From Methanobacteriota archaeon (GTDB lineage Archaea > Thermoplasmatota > Poseidoniia > Poseidoniales > Poseidoniaceae), in the NCBI GenBank assembly GCA_018650165.1, contig JABIGM010000064.1:1-55667 (forward strand): a DNA stretch of 55,667 bases, read 5' to 3'. The notes below the pieces were generated by a model. It saw only the letters and a list, made by a program, of their open reading frames with translations, was not told the DNA's origin and made no database searches. The translations under genes and the position numbers were made by a program. This document shows, piece after piece, positions 1-9,505 of this stretch; positions within the stretch are counted from its first letter, which is position 1; each line of letters begins with the position of its first letter.

Positions 1-1
1 A

Positions 2-883
2 GATAATCCATATGAATCTAATTTAGAAAATGACTTAATTCAAGAGCATCCTAATGTAATTGGGACACCATCCCCTGCAACATTTACTCTTTATTCGGTA
101 AATGGAATTATATTCATCACAACATCACTTTGGCTTGCTAGTGATTTGCTTGCAAGGCATGGTGATGGTACCCACCTTTTATTGGGTAAAGGTTTGAGAA
201 TTGGCATTATTATCTTCACTCTAATTTGGGGATTCTTTGCCTGGAAAAAGTGGAAATTAATGCATAATATCATCGATACACCTACCAGTAAAGTTCGGAG
301 TGTTGCTGTTGGACCTGCTGAATTAGTCGGTCAAGTTCGGCCCGGTCCAGATGGAACCCTGAGTATCGATGTCGGAGAAAGTTCATCTCGTAGGGTACAG
401 GGTGTAGTTTCTTTCAAATGGAAAGAGGAAGAATACATTTGTACTAAAGACAGTGATGGCAAAGAATCCTGTAGTTGGAAGACTAGAAGGACAGGTGATG
501 GTAATCAAGAATTCATTCTCCACGATGGAACTGGAGGTATATTGGTTGACCCAGCATCCTGGAAGGATGTTCGTATTGGAGAAAAATTGCATCGATGGGA
601 AAATAGCAGATGGCGATGGACGGTATGGGTATTAGCTGCTGGTGATCCTGTATATTGCCTTGGAAGAGTTGAAACTCGAACCGAGGATGAAAAAGAAGAT
701 GGAATCGATGGAACGATTGCGAGTTCGCATTTAATTGTCCGTGGAAACAAGGACATTGGTATGCAAGTTCATCTTAACAGAGGCACCGAACTTTCTGTAC
801 TTTCGGGCCTTCGCTCAACCACTGAATCAATTATTGTACCATTGGTCATGCTGACCTTTAGTGCAATTCCATTCCTTTGGTAA
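2..883 (+). CDS. GIDE-like membrane protein, 5' truncated by window edge
   Basis: The frame is open from base 2 with no in-frame start before it, so the N-terminus lies outside the window; 293 codons are present and a TAA stop ends it. Counting from the first codon, membrane segments are seen at about 29-50 and 65-84, and a third at the extreme C-terminus (276-293). Between them is a soluble domain that begins TPTSKVRSVAVGPAELVG, carries the pattern FILHDGTGGILVDP, and ends with a GDPVYCLG-type motif. This order resembles the GIDE/BAM domain found in the mitochondrial ligase MUL1 and in many archaeal and bacterial membrane proteins of unknown role. No RING finger is present, so ubiquitin-ligase activity should not be assumed. 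It abuts dnaK tail to tail with no spacer. Family assignment is by motif recognition; function is unknown. Confidence 0.6.
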   Translation, partial: DNPYESNLENDLIQEHPNVIGTPSPATFTLYSVNGIIFITTSLWLASDLLARHGDGTHLLLGKGLRIGIIIFTLIWGFFAWKKWKLMHNIIDTPTSKVRSVAVGPAELVGQVRPGPDGTLSIDVGESSSRRVQGVVSFKWKEEEYICTKDSDGKESCSWKTRRTGDGNQEFILHDGTGGILVDPASWKDVRIGEKLHRWENSRWRWTVWVLAAGDPVYCLGRVETRTEDEKEDGIDGTIASSHLIVRGNKDIGMQVHLNRGTELSVLSGLRSTTESIIVPLVMLTFSAIPFLW

Positions 884-2764
884 TCAGTCTTCATCGACTA
901 CTTCGAAGTCAGCATCAACCACACCATCATCGGATGGTTCTTCGCCGGACTCTTCCTGTTCTGCCATCTCAGCAGCAGCAGCTTCGTAGAGTTTAGCAGA
1001 GATCGCATGCATACCTTCCTCGATTTCCTTAACCTTGGCCTGAACTGCGGCTTCATCGATTTCATCGAGTTCCTTAGCAACACCTTCTTCGTTTTGCAAG
1101 AGGGATTCTAATTCATCGACCATTGATAGCACAGGTGCTTTGTCATCGTCACTGAGTTTTTCTCCAGCTTCTTCGATTGTTCGGCGTGTTTGATAGACAA
1201 TTTGATCTGCCATATTACGCATTTCAACTTGAGCTTTCAAGCGCTTATCTGCTTCAGCAAATTCTTCTGCATCAGCGATTTTTGCTTTGATTTCCTCTTC
1301 GGTAAGCGAGGTACTTGATTCGATTTCAATCGACTGTTCCTTCCCAGTACCCTTATCTTTTGCAGATACGTTTACGATACCATTTGCATCTATATCAAAA
1401 GTAACTTCGATTTGAGGCATTCCTCGAGGCGCCGGTGGTATTCCCATCAAATGGAATTGACCAAGACTAACGTTGTCTTTAGCGAATTCTCTCTCGCCCT
1501 GTAATACATGAATTTCTACTGCTGGTTGATTGTCACTTGCGGTAGAGAATACTTCCGAGCGGCGGCTCGGAATTGTGGTATTACGCTCAATCATGGTAGT
1601 TGTAACGCCACCAAGGGTTTCGATACCGAGTGTTAGTGGAGTTACGTCCAATAGAAGAATATCAGATACTCCTTCATCACCTGCAATAATTCCTGCTTGT
1701 AGAGCTGCGCCCATTGCTACCGCTTCATCAGGATTTATTCCTTTGAATGGTGGTTTACCGGTTTCTTTCTCGATAGCAACCTGTACGGCTGGTACGCGAG
1801 TGGAACCACCAACCAGGATTACCTTGTCGACTTCTCCCTTTGAAATCCCAGAATCCTTCATTGCTTGTCTTGTGGGTTTCATTGTCTTCTCTATAAGTGG
1901 AGCAATTAATTCTTCAAACTTTGAGCGAGAAACCGTGATGTCAAGGTGTTCAGGTTGGCCATCCTTCATTGTAATAAATGGTAAATTTATTTGAGATTGT
2001 CCAGTGCCAGAAAGTTCAATTTTTGCCTTTTCAGCACCCTCTTTTAGACGACTCATTGCTTGAACATCCTTTGCCAAATCGATTCCTGAAGATTTCTTGT
2101 ATTCAGCAACTAAGTAATCGATTAGAACTTCATCAAAGTCGTCTCCTCCAAGGAGATTGTTACCTGCTGTAGCCTTGACTTCAATTTGAGGTTGACCATC
2201 TACATCATAGATTTCAAGAACTGATACATCGAAAGTTCCACCACCCAAATCATAGACAAGAATTGTTTGGTCCTCTTCCTTGTCAACGCCATAAGCAAGT
2301 GCTGCAGCAGTTGGTTCGTTGATAATTCTTAGAACTTCAAGACCTGCTATTCGACCTGCATCCTTAGTCGCCTTACGTTGAGCATCTGTGAAATAAGCCG
2401 GACAGGTAATTACCGCTTGCTTGACTGTAGTTCCGAGGTATGCTTCTGCATCAGCCTTTAATTTTTGAAGAATAAATGCAGACACCTCCTGGGGCGTATA
2501 GGTTGAATCATCTACTTTAGTTGACCATTCGGTACCCATGTGTCGCTTAACAGAACTGATCGTCCGTTCATGGTTTGTGACCGCCTGTCGCTTTGCAGTA
2601 ACGCCCACAAGGCGTTCTCCTCCGTCCTTGGTGAATGCCACTACCGAAGGAGTTGTTCTTGCACCTTCTGCATTAGCAATAACTACCGCTTCACCATTTT
2701 CTATCGTTGCTACACAGGAATTTGTTGTTCCCAGATCTATTCCAATTACACTACTTTTTGTCAT
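884..2764 (-). CDS. dnaK: Hsp70 chaperone DnaK
   Basis: A 626-residue cytosolic ATP-driven protein-folding chaperone. The nucleotide-binding domain opens with GIDLGTTNS (residues 8-16) and contains the phosphate motif DLGGGTFD. The interdomain linker appears as [14 protein letters not shown], followed by the substrate-binding domain, a charged helical lid, and the typical acidic tail ending [10 protein letters not shown]. After VKRHMGTEW the protein lacks about 25 residues found in proteobacterial DnaK, as in Gram-positive and archaeal homologues. ATG start is preceded by GGAAGTGA. It lies 27 bases downstream of the small-heat-shock-like gene on the same strand and is probably co-transcribed with it. 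Neither grpE nor dnaJ is in the window. Archaeal DnaK is generally regarded as acquired from bacteria. Confidence 0.97.
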   Translation of the reverse strand: MTKSSVIGIDLGTTNSCVATIENGEAVVIANAEGARTTPSVVAFTKDGGERLVGVTAKRQAVTNHERTISSVKRHMGTEWSTKVDDSTYTPQEVSAFILQKLKADAEAYLGTTVKQAVITCPAYFTDAQRKATKDAGRIAGLEVLRIINEPTAAALAYGVDKEEDQTILVYDLGGGTFDVSVLEIYDVDGQPQIEVKATAGNNLLGGDDFDEVLIDYLVAEYKKSSGIDLAKDVQAMSRLKEGAEKAKIELSGTGQSQINLPFITMKDGQPEHLDITVSRSKFEELIAPLIEKTMKPTRQAMKDSGISKGEVDKVILVGGSTRVPAVQVAIEKETGKPPFKGINPDEAVAMGAALQAGIIAGDEGVSDILLLDVTPLTLGIETLGGVTTTMIERNTTIPSRRSEVFSTASDNQPAVEIHVLQGEREFAKDNVSLGQFHLMGIPPAPRGMPQIEVTFDIDANGIVNVSAKDKGTGKEQSIEIESSTSLTEEEIKAKIADAEEFAEADKRLKAQVEMRNMADQIVYQTRRTIEEAGEKLSDDDKAPVLSMVDELESLLQNEEGVAKELDEIDEAAVQAKVKEIEEGMHAISAKLYEAAAAEMAEQEESGEEPSDDGVVDADFEVVDED

Positions 2765-2791
2765 ATTTTCACTTCCTTAGAAATTTCCGAT

Positions 2792-3493
2792 TCAGAAAAT
2801 CGGGATGCCTCCGTCGTCATCTTCATCATCATCATCTGCAAGATCGAGACTTACGCCAGATGAAACGGGGGAATAATCGTCATCGATATCATCGTCGATG
2901 TTTTTCTTTGGGGCATCGATTGCTGGCCCCTGAGGAGATAATTTTAGAGTAATATCAAGAATGCCATTATTTAGTGACCAATTTACAACATCATCACACT
3001 GGTGCGGTAACTCGATCTGTGCCAATGGAGGTTCTGTCGGGTCAGATAACACCTGAACAATTTCTCCACCACTCGATAAGGCAACTTCTATTTCTTCGAC
3101 ATGTGAATTCCTTGAAAAATCAACAGTGATAGACATATTCCATCCAGAAAGATAAATATCGTCTGCTGGTAATTTCAGAATATCATTTACAGGAGCTTCG
3201 TCTTCAACAGTAATTTCAGCAGGGGCAGCGTCAACTTTGACATCTACTCCCATATTGGAAAGCATTTCTTCAATTGGCATTCCAGACTGAAATAGTTTCA
3301 TCAAATTTGACATATCGAAATTGAAATTTACATCACCCTTGGCTAATCTTTCGGGGTCTATGCCCATCGAATCGAATTGAGAACGGAACTGACCCATCAT
3401 CTTTCTTAATTGGTCAATATCAACAGTCATTCCCATGTTGCTAAACATCTCCGCCATCTGTTTGAGCATCTTCTCTTCCCAATCTTCTGCCAT
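2792..3493 (-). CDS. Small-heat-shock-like (alpha-crystallin domain) protein
   Basis: A 233-residue protein. Residues 1-80 are Met-rich amphipathic helix (for example MLKQMAEMFSNMG and LRKMMGQF). Residues 111-185 look like an alpha-crystallin/CS fold: alternating beta strands and the signature IELPHQCDDVVNWSLNNGIL followed by DITLKL, closely matching the LP...NGVLxIxLPK end of the Hsp20 domain. Residues 199-228 are very acidic (DDDIDDD, DDDDEDDD), and the last residues are GGIPIF. An I-x-I near the C-terminus is the docking motif of small heat-shock proteins. ATG at 3493 is preferred over a GTG nine bases upstream because a GGGGTGG sequence precedes it at normal spacing. The position before dnaK and opposite a thermosome gene fits a holdase feeding ATP-driven chaperones. 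The Met-rich N-terminus and length are unusual for the family. Confidence 0.7.
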   Translation of the reverse strand: MAEDWEEKMLKQMAEMFSNMGMTVDIDQLRKMMGQFRSQFDSMGIDPERLAKGDVNFNFDMSNLMKLFQSGMPIEEMLSNMGVDVKVDAAPAEITVEDEAPVNDILKLPADDIYLSGWNMSITVDFSRNSHVEEIEVALSSGGEIVQVLSDPTEPPLAQIELPHQCDDVVNWSLNNGILDITLKLSPQGPAIDAPKKNIDDDIDDDYSPVSSGVSLDLADDDDEDDDGGIPIF

Positions 3494-3610
3494 AAATTCC
3501 ACCCCACTACTTAACCATCGGTTGTATAGTCGTAGCAGTAGCCCATATATGAACTAAACGCTATTTACACTTCAACAGGTTTCAAGGCAGACCGACCATT
3601 CGGAAGGTCG
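3494..3610. promoter_or_regulatory. Divergent chaperone promoter region
   Basis: This 117-base spacer separates the sHSP-dnaK operon from the thermosome gene. A TATA-like CATATATG lies at 3544-3551 for the rightward gene. On the other strand ACTATACAAC (3521-3530) could serve the leftward gene with a very short leader. Immediately before the thermosome ATG, CGACC (3593-3597) and GGTCG (3606-3610) form a 5-bp dyad. Assignment of these boxes is by eye. Confidence 0.4.
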
Positions 3611-5200
3611 ATGGCGGAAGAGACCATTCTCGAATCTACAGAGAGAACGAGTGGCCGCGAAGCATTGCGCAAGAATGTTCAGGCTGCGATTGCGCTAGCG
3701 GGAGCCGTTCGCTCAACACTTGGTCCAAAAGGCCTTGACAAATTATTGGTTGATGATAGCGGACAAACTTTAGTCACAAATGATGGTGTTACTGTACTAG
3801 AAAGTGCAAAGGTCGAACATCCAGTTGCTAAAATGATAATCAGTGCGTCCTCCACCCAAGATAGAGTCGCTCGTGATGGGACTACCAGTACTGTGGTAAT
3901 CTGTGCTGAAATGTTACGCAATGCTTGGCAACTCGTTCGCCAGGGAATACACCCCGCTACAATTGCTCGTGGTTATGCATTGGCTGAAAGTTTCGCAATT
4001 TCTGCATTAGATGAATTATCCATCGATGCCACACGCGAACAAATCCATGCTGCAATCGAAACGTCACTAGCAGGAAAATTAGACCAATCTATGGGAAAAC
4101 ATCTTGCTAATTTAGCACTAGATGCTGGTGAAATCATTGTGAACGAGGGGAGAGCTGACCCTACAATGGTCAAAGTCATCAAACAAACCGGTGGTTCGAT
4201 GAATCAAACTGCACTGATTACTGGACTTGCACTGGCAAAAAGTAAAATTCATCCTGAAATGAATGAGCGAGGTGGTCCGGGCTCAATATTACTTCTTGAT
4301 GGCGGGATTGAAAGACGAAAAACTCAACTCGATACCAAATTGAATATAACTTCGGCTGGAATGATTGATGCATTCCGAAAATCAGAAAGTAAGTCTTTGT
4401 TATCTCAAGTGGAAAACCTCGTAGAGATCGGTTGTGATTTGCTAGTCTGTAAAGAAGGAATTGATGAGGAGGCACGACAATCTCTATCCAACAATGGAAT
4501 CCTTACCTATCGTCGTGTTGAAAAGAAAGATTTGGATTTACTTTCACGTGCTTGTGGCGCTAATCTTGTACCAGATGCAGGAAGAGCAGGAAAAGGGGAT
4601 TTGGGTGCTTTTATCAAGACAAGAGAGGAATTGCGTGGCGGAATCAATAATTGGATTCTTGATGCAGAAGATGGCGGTGCTACATTGATTGTGCGCGGCA
4701 GTACAGACGGTATTCTTGATGAAGTTGAGAGGTGCTTTGCTGATGGCCTAGGTGTAGCATGCCAACTACTAGAGGACCCTGTACTCTTACCGGGCGCAGG
4801 TGCAACCCAAGTAGCATTGGCCCGTAGATTGCGAAGACATGCCGAATCAGTACCTGGTCGAGAACAGATGGCGATTGAAGCATGGGCAGATGCGCTTGAA
4901 TCAATTCCAAGAGCGCTAGCCGGAAATGCCGGGTATGATGGCATCGACTCTTTGCTAAAATTGACAGCCGCACAAAACTCAGGTGGAGATTCAATCGGGC
5001 TAGATTTGCTAACAGGCGAGCCAAATGACACAATCAAAAGAGGAGTTCTTGAGCCCCTGAACATAACAAGACAAGCCATTTCGGGGGCAACTGAGGCTGC
5101 GATTAGTATTCTGCGAATCGATGATGTACTATGGGCTCAAATGGATGCTCAGATACCTGATGGGGTCCAAGAACAACTCCAAGGTTTCGGAGCCGAATGA
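3611..5200 (+). CDS. Thermosome (group II chaperonin) subunit
   Basis: A 529-residue subunit of the archaeal double-ring chaperonin related to eukaryotic CCT, which folds proteins in the cytosol. Recognisable parts are STLGPKGLDKLLVD, TNDGVTVL and the ATPase motif DGTTST in the equatorial domain, an apical domain with ILLLDGGIERRK-like sequence, and a C-terminal half with GAGATQVALARRLR. The canonical VGDGTT is here VARDGTT: the Asp-Gly-Thr-Thr is kept but the preceding Gly is Arg. The C-terminus lacks the Gly/Met-rich tail of many thermosomes. Start at 3611 directly follows a small dyad; no strong Shine-Dalgarno is visible. It is divergent from the dnaK operon, so the two main folding machines share one control region. 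Confidence 0.95.
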   Translation: MAEETILESTERTSGREALRKNVQAAIALAGAVRSTLGPKGLDKLLVDDSGQTLVTNDGVTVLESAKVEHPVAKMIISASSTQDRVARDGTTSTVVICAEMLRNAWQLVRQGIHPATIARGYALAESFAISALDELSIDATREQIHAAIETSLAGKLDQSMGKHLANLALDAGEIIVNEGRADPTMVKVIKQTGGSMNQTALITGLALAKSKIHPEMNERGGPGSILLLDGGIERRKTQLDTKLNITSAGMIDAFRKSESKSLLSQVENLVEIGCDLLVCKEGIDEEARQSLSNNGILTYRRVEKKDLDLLSRACGANLVPDAGRAGKGDLGAFIKTREELRGGINNWILDAEDGGATLIVRGSTDGILDEVERCFADGLGVACQLLEDPVLLPGAGATQVALARRLRRHAESVPGREQMAIEAWADALESIPRALAGNAGYDGIDSLLKLTAAQNSGGDSIGLDLLTGEPNDTIKRGVLEPLNITRQAISGATEAAISILRIDDVLWAQMDAQIPDGVQEQLQGFGAE

Positions 5201-5236
5201 GGATACGCTCAAGAACGGCCTGATGGTCGGTGAAAC

Positions 5237-6289
5237 ATGTCCGAGGTTCCAAACACCATGTTGGCTTGGACAAAGGTTCGTGATGAAGAGAATGGTTTCG
5301 AACTCGTAGAGCATTCTATTCCAACTCCTAAATTAGGTGAAGTGCTTGTAAAAACAGCTTCGACTAGCATTTGTGGAACCGATATCCACATCTGGCAATG
5401 GGATGAATGGAGTGCTGCTGAAGTTCCGCTTGGAACGGTTACTGGTCACGAAACATGTGGAACCGTGGTTGGATTAGGTCCTGATGTTGATTCACACAAA
5501 ATCGGTGACCAAGTGGCAATTGAATGCCATCTCGCATGTTGGAATTGTCCACGTTGTGATGAAGGAAACGCACATATTTGTGAAAATGGTTCGATATTTG
5601 GAGTCCATGGAAATGGAGCATTTGCTCCATACTTTACCATCCCTGCTACAAATGCCCGCCATACTCCAGAGGGGCTAGATTCAGCACATGGTTCAATACA
5701 AGACCCTCTTGGAAATGCGATTCACACCTTGACGGGAGGTCCTGTTGAAGGTGCAACAATAGCGATTCATGGATTGGGTCCTATTGGTCTATTTGCAGTC
5801 AATGCTGCTAAAGCAATGGGCGCTACTAAGGTTATTGCAATAGATTGGGATAACCGTTACAGAATGGATATTGCAAGTAATTTAGGCGCTGATATTGTTC
5901 TTGGAAAAGATGATGATATAGTTAAGGAAATTCTTGCCGCTACTGATGGGAGAGGTGTTGACAATACTTGTGAATTCTCAGGATCTCCTACTGCATTGGC
6001 AAATGCAATTCACTCTACAAGAATGGGCGGTTATCTCAACGTTCTATCGGTGTATGCAAACTCTATGCCCGAGGTACCAATGAACGATTTAGTATTCAGA
6101 TACCTACATCTCAAAGGCATCAATGGTAGAAAAATGTGGTCGACCTGGGATACGATGCATGAATTATTGGCCTCGGAAGCGATAGATGTAGATTCCATAG
6201 TTACTCACCGAATGAGTATTATGGACTTCCAAAAGGGAATGGAACTTGCTCGTAGTGGCCTTTGTGGCAAAGTAGTTCTCGACTTTTAA
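5237..6289 (+). CDS. tdh: L-threonine 3-dehydrogenase, zinc-dependent
   Basis: A 350-residue medium-chain alcohol dehydrogenase that oxidises L-threonine with NAD+ to 2-amino-3-ketobutyrate. Catalytic zinc ligands are C46 in the TDH-typical [15 protein letters not shown] and H71-E72 in GHETCG. A structural zinc site is formed by C101, C104, C107 and C115. The Rossmann motif GLGPIG is at 179-184 and binds NAD. Length equals the usual TDH size, and the HIWQWDEWS stretch favours TDH over other sugar or alcohol dehydrogenases of the superfamily. ATG at 5237 has GGTGA just upstream. It lies 36 bases after the thermosome stop, so read-through from that gene is possible. The 2-amino-3-ketobutyrate ligase partner is not in the window. 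Confidence 0.9.
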   Translation: MSEVPNTMLAWTKVRDEENGFELVEHSIPTPKLGEVLVKTASTSICGTDIHIWQWDEWSAAEVPLGTVTGHETCGTVVGLGPDVDSHKIGDQVAIECHLACWNCPRCDEGNAHICENGSIFGVHGNGAFAPYFTIPATNARHTPEGLDSAHGSIQDPLGNAIHTLTGGPVEGATIAIHGLGPIGLFAVNAAKAMGATKVIAIDWDNRYRMDIASNLGADIVLGKDDDIVKEILAATDGRGVDNTCEFSGSPTALANAIHSTRMGGYLNVLSVYANSMPEVPMNDLVFRYLHLKGINGRKMWSTWDTMHELLASEAIDVDSIVTHRMSIMDFQKGMELARSGLCGKVVLDF

Positions 6290-6365
6290 TAGCGAATTTG
6301 CGAAATTATCTCGCGACCCAATGTTGAAAGGGGAGACGCGATGGCCTCAAAGCCCGTTGAAGGAC

Positions 6366-7982
6366 ATGAAGTATGTCGTCGTCTCGGGGGGAGTCCTTAG
6401 TGGACTTGGAAAAGGAGTCACTGCTTCTAGCATTGGCGTTCTCCTCAAAAGTGCAGGACTGCGAGTCACTGCAGTCAAAATAGATCCTTATCTGAATAGT
6501 GATGCAGGTACAATGTCACCATTCGAGCATGGAGAAGTGTTTGTTTTGGATGATGGTGGCGAAGCAGATTTAGACCTTGGTAACTATGAACGGTTTTGTA
6601 ATCTAAATCTTTACAAAGATAATAATGTCACTACTGGAAAAATATATTCACAAGTCATAGAAGCAGAGCGTCGTGGCGATTATTTGGGTAAAACCGTACA
6701 AGTAATACCTCATATCACCGATTCTGTTCAAGATTGGATTGAGAAAATTGCTTTGGTTTCTGCAGATGGTTCAGGCGAAGAGCCTGAGGCTTGTGTCATA
6801 GAATTGGGTGGAACTGTGGGTGATATTGAAAGTGCACCATTCATCGAAGCTCTTAGGCAATTCCAATTCCGAGTTGGACGTGAAAATATCTGCTTTGTTC
6901 ATGTTTCACTTGTGCCAGTAATGGGCCCGGTTGGTGAACAGAAAACCAAGCCAACTCAGCATACTGTGAAAGAGTTACGTGGATTGGGAATTAGCCCGGA
7001 TGTATTGGTTTGTCGTGCAGAAGAGCCTCTTGCCCAAGAGACTAGAGAAAAACTTGCAGCATTCTGTCATGTGTCTCCTAATGCAGTAATGAGTGCTCAT
7101 GATGTCTCCAACATCTATCGAGTGCCTCTATTACTTCGTGATCAAGGTATTTGTGAAACTCTTGAAATCGACTGTAATGTCACAGATTTGATGGCACGAT
7201 GGGAAAAAATGGCTGACCGTGTTGACAACCTTGGTAGCGAGGTTCATATCGCAATGGTCGGGAAATATACTGGCCTGGCCGACTCTTACCTTTCCGTGAT
7301 AAAAAGCCTACAGCATGCATCGTATGCTGTGAATCGCACATTAGTAATCGATTGGATTGAAGCAAGTAATCTAGAGGATGATTCACATAGTGATTGGACA
7401 ACACTCCGCGCATCACATGGAATTCTAGTTCCGGGTGGATTTGGAGACCGTGGCATTGAGGGTAAGATTCTAGCCGCAAATTATGCAAGAACAAACCAAG
7501 TCCCATATCTTGGAATTTGTTTGGGGCTACAAGTAGCAACAATTGAATTCTGTCGAAATGTTCTGGGAATGGAGGGGGCTAATTCAACAGAATTTGATGA
7601 AAATACACCGAATCCTGCTGTTGTGTTCATGCCTGAAATTTCAAAGACACATCTTGGAGGAACTATGCGATTGGGAAGCAGACCTACAATTTTCCAAGTT
7701 GACGATTGTATGACACGCCGACTATATGGCGGTGGTTCTCAAGTGGATGAAAGGCATCGCCACCGTTACGAAGTAAATCCAGACCTTATTACTAAAATTG
7801 AAGCGGCTGGTTTGGTTTATGTCGGGAAAGATGAAACCGGTCAACGCTGTGAAATCTTTGAATTAAATGACCACCCATACTACGTCGGGGTCCAGTATCA
7901 CCCTGAATTCAAAAGTCGTCCTGAAAGCCCGAGCCCGCCATTCCTTGGATTGATAAAGGCTGCAACAGGTCAATCAATCTGA
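6366..7982 (+). CDS. pyrG: CTP synthase
   Basis: Converts UTP to CTP with ATP and glutamine. The N-terminal synthase domain opens with [10 protein letters not shown] and the P-loop-like [13 protein letters not shown]. The C-terminal glutamine amidotransferase domain has the nucleophile C385 in LGICLGLQ and the catalytic H512/E514 in YHPEFKSRP. The chosen ATG gives 538 residues, the normal family length, and starts exactly where homologues start. An ATG at 6321 would add 15 residues without a Shine-Dalgarno; it has a TTTTAATA box about 30 bases upstream, so a leaderless longer form is conceivable. The last nine bases overlap the convergent NAD-kinase-like gene. Confidence 0.95.
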   Translation: MKYVVVSGGVLSGLGKGVTASSIGVLLKSAGLRVTAVKIDPYLNSDAGTMSPFEHGEVFVLDDGGEADLDLGNYERFCNLNLYKDNNVTTGKIYSQVIEAERRGDYLGKTVQVIPHITDSVQDWIEKIALVSADGSGEEPEACVIELGGTVGDIESAPFIEALRQFQFRVGRENICFVHVSLVPVMGPVGEQKTKPTQHTVKELRGLGISPDVLVCRAEEPLAQETREKLAAFCHVSPNAVMSAHDVSNIYRVPLLLRDQGICETLEIDCNVTDLMARWEKMADRVDNLGSEVHIAMVGKYTGLADSYLSVIKSLQHASYAVNRTLVIDWIEASNLEDDSHSDWTTLRASHGILVPGGFGDRGIEGKILAANYARTNQVPYLGICLGLQVATIEFCRNVLGMEGANSTEFDENTPNPAVVFMPEISKTHLGGTMRLGSRPTIFQVDDCMTRRLYGGGSQVDERHRHRYEVNPDLITKIEAAGLVYVGKDETGQRCEIFELNDHPYYVGVQYHPEFKSRPESPSPPFLGLIKAATGQSI

Positions 7983-9077
7983 AGATACTCGTATTATTCG
8001 AGTTGTCCGATACCCTTGTAACATTTTCAAGTATTTTTTACTACGAATCTCCTCATCGAGGTTTTCGTCCCCAGTATCAATTCGAACTTCGCTCAATCCT
8101 AATAATTTAGCTGGAGTAGCAATTCCAAGAATATTATCGATGCCTATTTCGCGCAAAACACTGGGTGATAACTGAAGATTACCTCGCCCAATTAGGAAGC
8201 CCTGGCCGCCCATCGGAGAAAGTAGCAATAATTTGGAGCCTTTGTGACTTCCAATAGATTCGAGTAGACCTTGCTCATTTAGATCATATTGCATATTTCC
8301 TTTATGCTGAATATCAATCCCAAGTAAAGTAGATTCAAACCCGAGTTCCTTACACATTTGACGTAGGGTTCCGCCACTTCCCCATACAATCATCAAATCT
8401 GGGTCTTCCTCGACGAGATTTCCAATATGCAAAGCCATAGCCTCAAGAGTTTCACCTTCTGATTCTCGTTGAACTTGTTCCTTAGCACCCTGCATCCATC
8501 GTGGGCTTGCGGGAGTAAAGGCCTCACCATACATTCGTACTTTCCATTCCCCTTTCTGATAGACTTCTTCATCTAAATCCATCACTTCGGTTCTAGCAAT
8601 CATCAAATCTCCACAAATATATGACCACACTACTTCGGCAGCAGATTTAGGAGTTGTTGCAAAACAACCGCTATGCATTTTTACGCCCCCTGGGACTCCT
8701 ATAATCGGTACTTCTCTTTCACCGAGGGCTTCGACGATGTCTCTTGTTGTACCATCGCCACCCGCGTATAGAAATAAATCGGGATTATGTGTATTGATGA
8801 ACTCCGCAGTAGAATTTGCATCTGTAATTTCAGGAGTCTTTCCCGACGATGTATACTCGCCAGGAATCCAATCTCCTCCCATTCGGCCATCCCAAGCGAT
8901 GAACTCAATCGGAGTTCTTGCTAATTCAGTCAGTCTTTCAAGACATAATTTCATCCTTGGACCAGCACGGTCTTCGGCTCCGGCTGCACGTGCTTCAGCA
9001 GCACGACCATCGCTACCCTTGAACCCAAGTTTACCGCCAAGACCGGCATCGGGATTGACGATGATGGCTAGGCGCAT
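7974..9077 (-). CDS. ATP-NAD kinase-like protein (COG3199 type)
   Basis: A 367-residue protein starting [12 protein letters not shown] with the kinase phosphate-binding motif GGDGT at residues 106-110, followed by [11 protein letters not shown]. These features identify the NAD kinase/diacylglycerol kinase-fold family, subgroup COG3199, thought to phosphorylate NAD or a related small molecule. An Ala/Arg-rich stretch at 24-42 and a long middle region separate the motifs, so it is longer than simple NAD kinases. ATG at 9077 is chosen over a start 30 bases upstream because GGAG lies eight bases before it and the protein then starts at the first beta strand. The 3' end overlaps pyrG by nine bases. 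The true substrate cannot be told from sequence. Confidence 0.8.
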   Translation of the reverse strand: MRLAIIVNPDAGLGGKLGFKGSDGRAAEARAAGAEDRAGPRMKLCLERLTELARTPIEFIAWDGRMGGDWIPGEYTSSGKTPEITDANSTAEFINTHNPDLFLYAGGDGTTRDIVEALGEREVPIIGVPGGVKMHSGCFATTPKSAAEVVWSYICGDLMIARTEVMDLDEEVYQKGEWKVRMYGEAFTPASPRWMQGAKEQVQRESEGETLEAMALHIGNLVEEDPDLMIVWGSGGTLRQMCKELGFESTLLGIDIQHKGNMQYDLNEQGLLESIGSHKGSKLLLLSPMGGQGFLIGRGNLQLSPSVLREIGIDNILGIATPAKLLGLSEVRIDTGDENLDEEIRSKKYLKMLQGYRTTRIIRVSSD

Positions 9078-9112
9078 ATATTGCTCCAGATGTTCACGAT
9101 ACATCAAACCGA

Positions 9113-9141
9113 TTATTTATCACGACTTGCAAGGATGCAAT
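9113..9141 (+). promoter_or_regulatory. TATA-like box for the small disordered-protein gene
   Basis: TTATTTAT at 9113-9120 is centred about 25 bases before the ATG at 9142, the usual archaeal TATA-to-start distance, so transcription may begin at or near the start codon. AAGGAT just before the ATG would then be upstream of the transcript start. Assigned by eye. Confidence 0.35.
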
Positions 9142-9405
9142 ATGGAGAAGTCCAGAGACGATTTGAGTTTCGAAGGTGCTTGGGCTAAGCAACTCAAAGA
9201 AGAGAAGGAAGAACCGGTTGCTGAAACGCAGACGGAAGTCAAAACTCATGATGCTCCTGCCTTTCGTGGCCAACGAGATATTGTGGAAAAAAGAACCGAA
9301 ATAAAGGTGACTACAAAAAAGCACCCGGCTCCAGAAAAAAAACAGGTTGAGATAGTTGCTGAACCATCCTCGAAAGAGGGTGATGATTTCGAAGTTGGAT
9401 GGTAG
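9142..9405 (+). CDS. Small charged, probably disordered protein
   Basis: An 87-residue protein not recognised as a known family. It is rich in Glu, Lys, Ala and Pro, has no predicted membrane segment or cysteine, and ends DDFEVGW. The sequence alternates acidic and basic stretches (for example EEKEEP, KKHPAPEKK), typical of a flexible tail or linker. An open frame extends upstream but there it runs antisense through the neighbouring kinase gene, so the ATG at 9142 with AAGGAT just upstream is taken as the start. It is divergent from the NAD-kinase-like gene and precedes thrS by 100 bases on the same strand. Confidence 0.6.
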   Translation: MEKSRDDLSFEGAWAKQLKEEKEEPVAETQTEVKTHDAPAFRGQRDIVEKRTEIKVTTKKHPAPEKKQVEIVAEPSSKEGDDFEVGW

Positions 9406-9505
9406 TCTGGCGTATTTGATTTTATGAATAGACCACTTTCTAGGCTTTCGTTTTATCACTAAGGTGAAGTGTAGAAGCGCCCCCGTAGGGGGCGGAGGCA
9501 CATAC
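9406..9505 (+). promoter_or_regulatory. thrS leader with hairpin abutting the Shine-Dalgarno
   Basis: ATTTTATGAA at 9419-9428 is a plausible TATA box, giving a transcript start near 9450. In the leader, CGCCCCC (9478-9484) and GGGGGCG (9488-9494) form a perfect 7-bp stem with triloop GTA. The GGAGG Shine-Dalgarno (9494-9498) begins on the last stem base, seven bases before the ATG. Such a stem could modulate ribosome access; this is inference. Confidence 0.5.

Noticed and set aside
1530..1994. 154-codon plus-strand open frame inside dnaK
   Set aside because: Antisense to conserved DnaK sequence; no independent start signal or motif.
4507..5079. 190-codon minus-strand open frame inside the thermosome gene
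   Set aside because: It lies wholly antisense to a clear chaperonin gene, has Ser/Pro/Arg-rich low-information sequence and no recognisable motif.
8737..9141. Upstream extension of the 87-residue protein
   Set aside because: The open frame overlaps the opposite-strand NAD-kinase-like gene for over 300 bases; a TATA-like box and a Shine-Dalgarno-like sequence point to the ATG at 9142.
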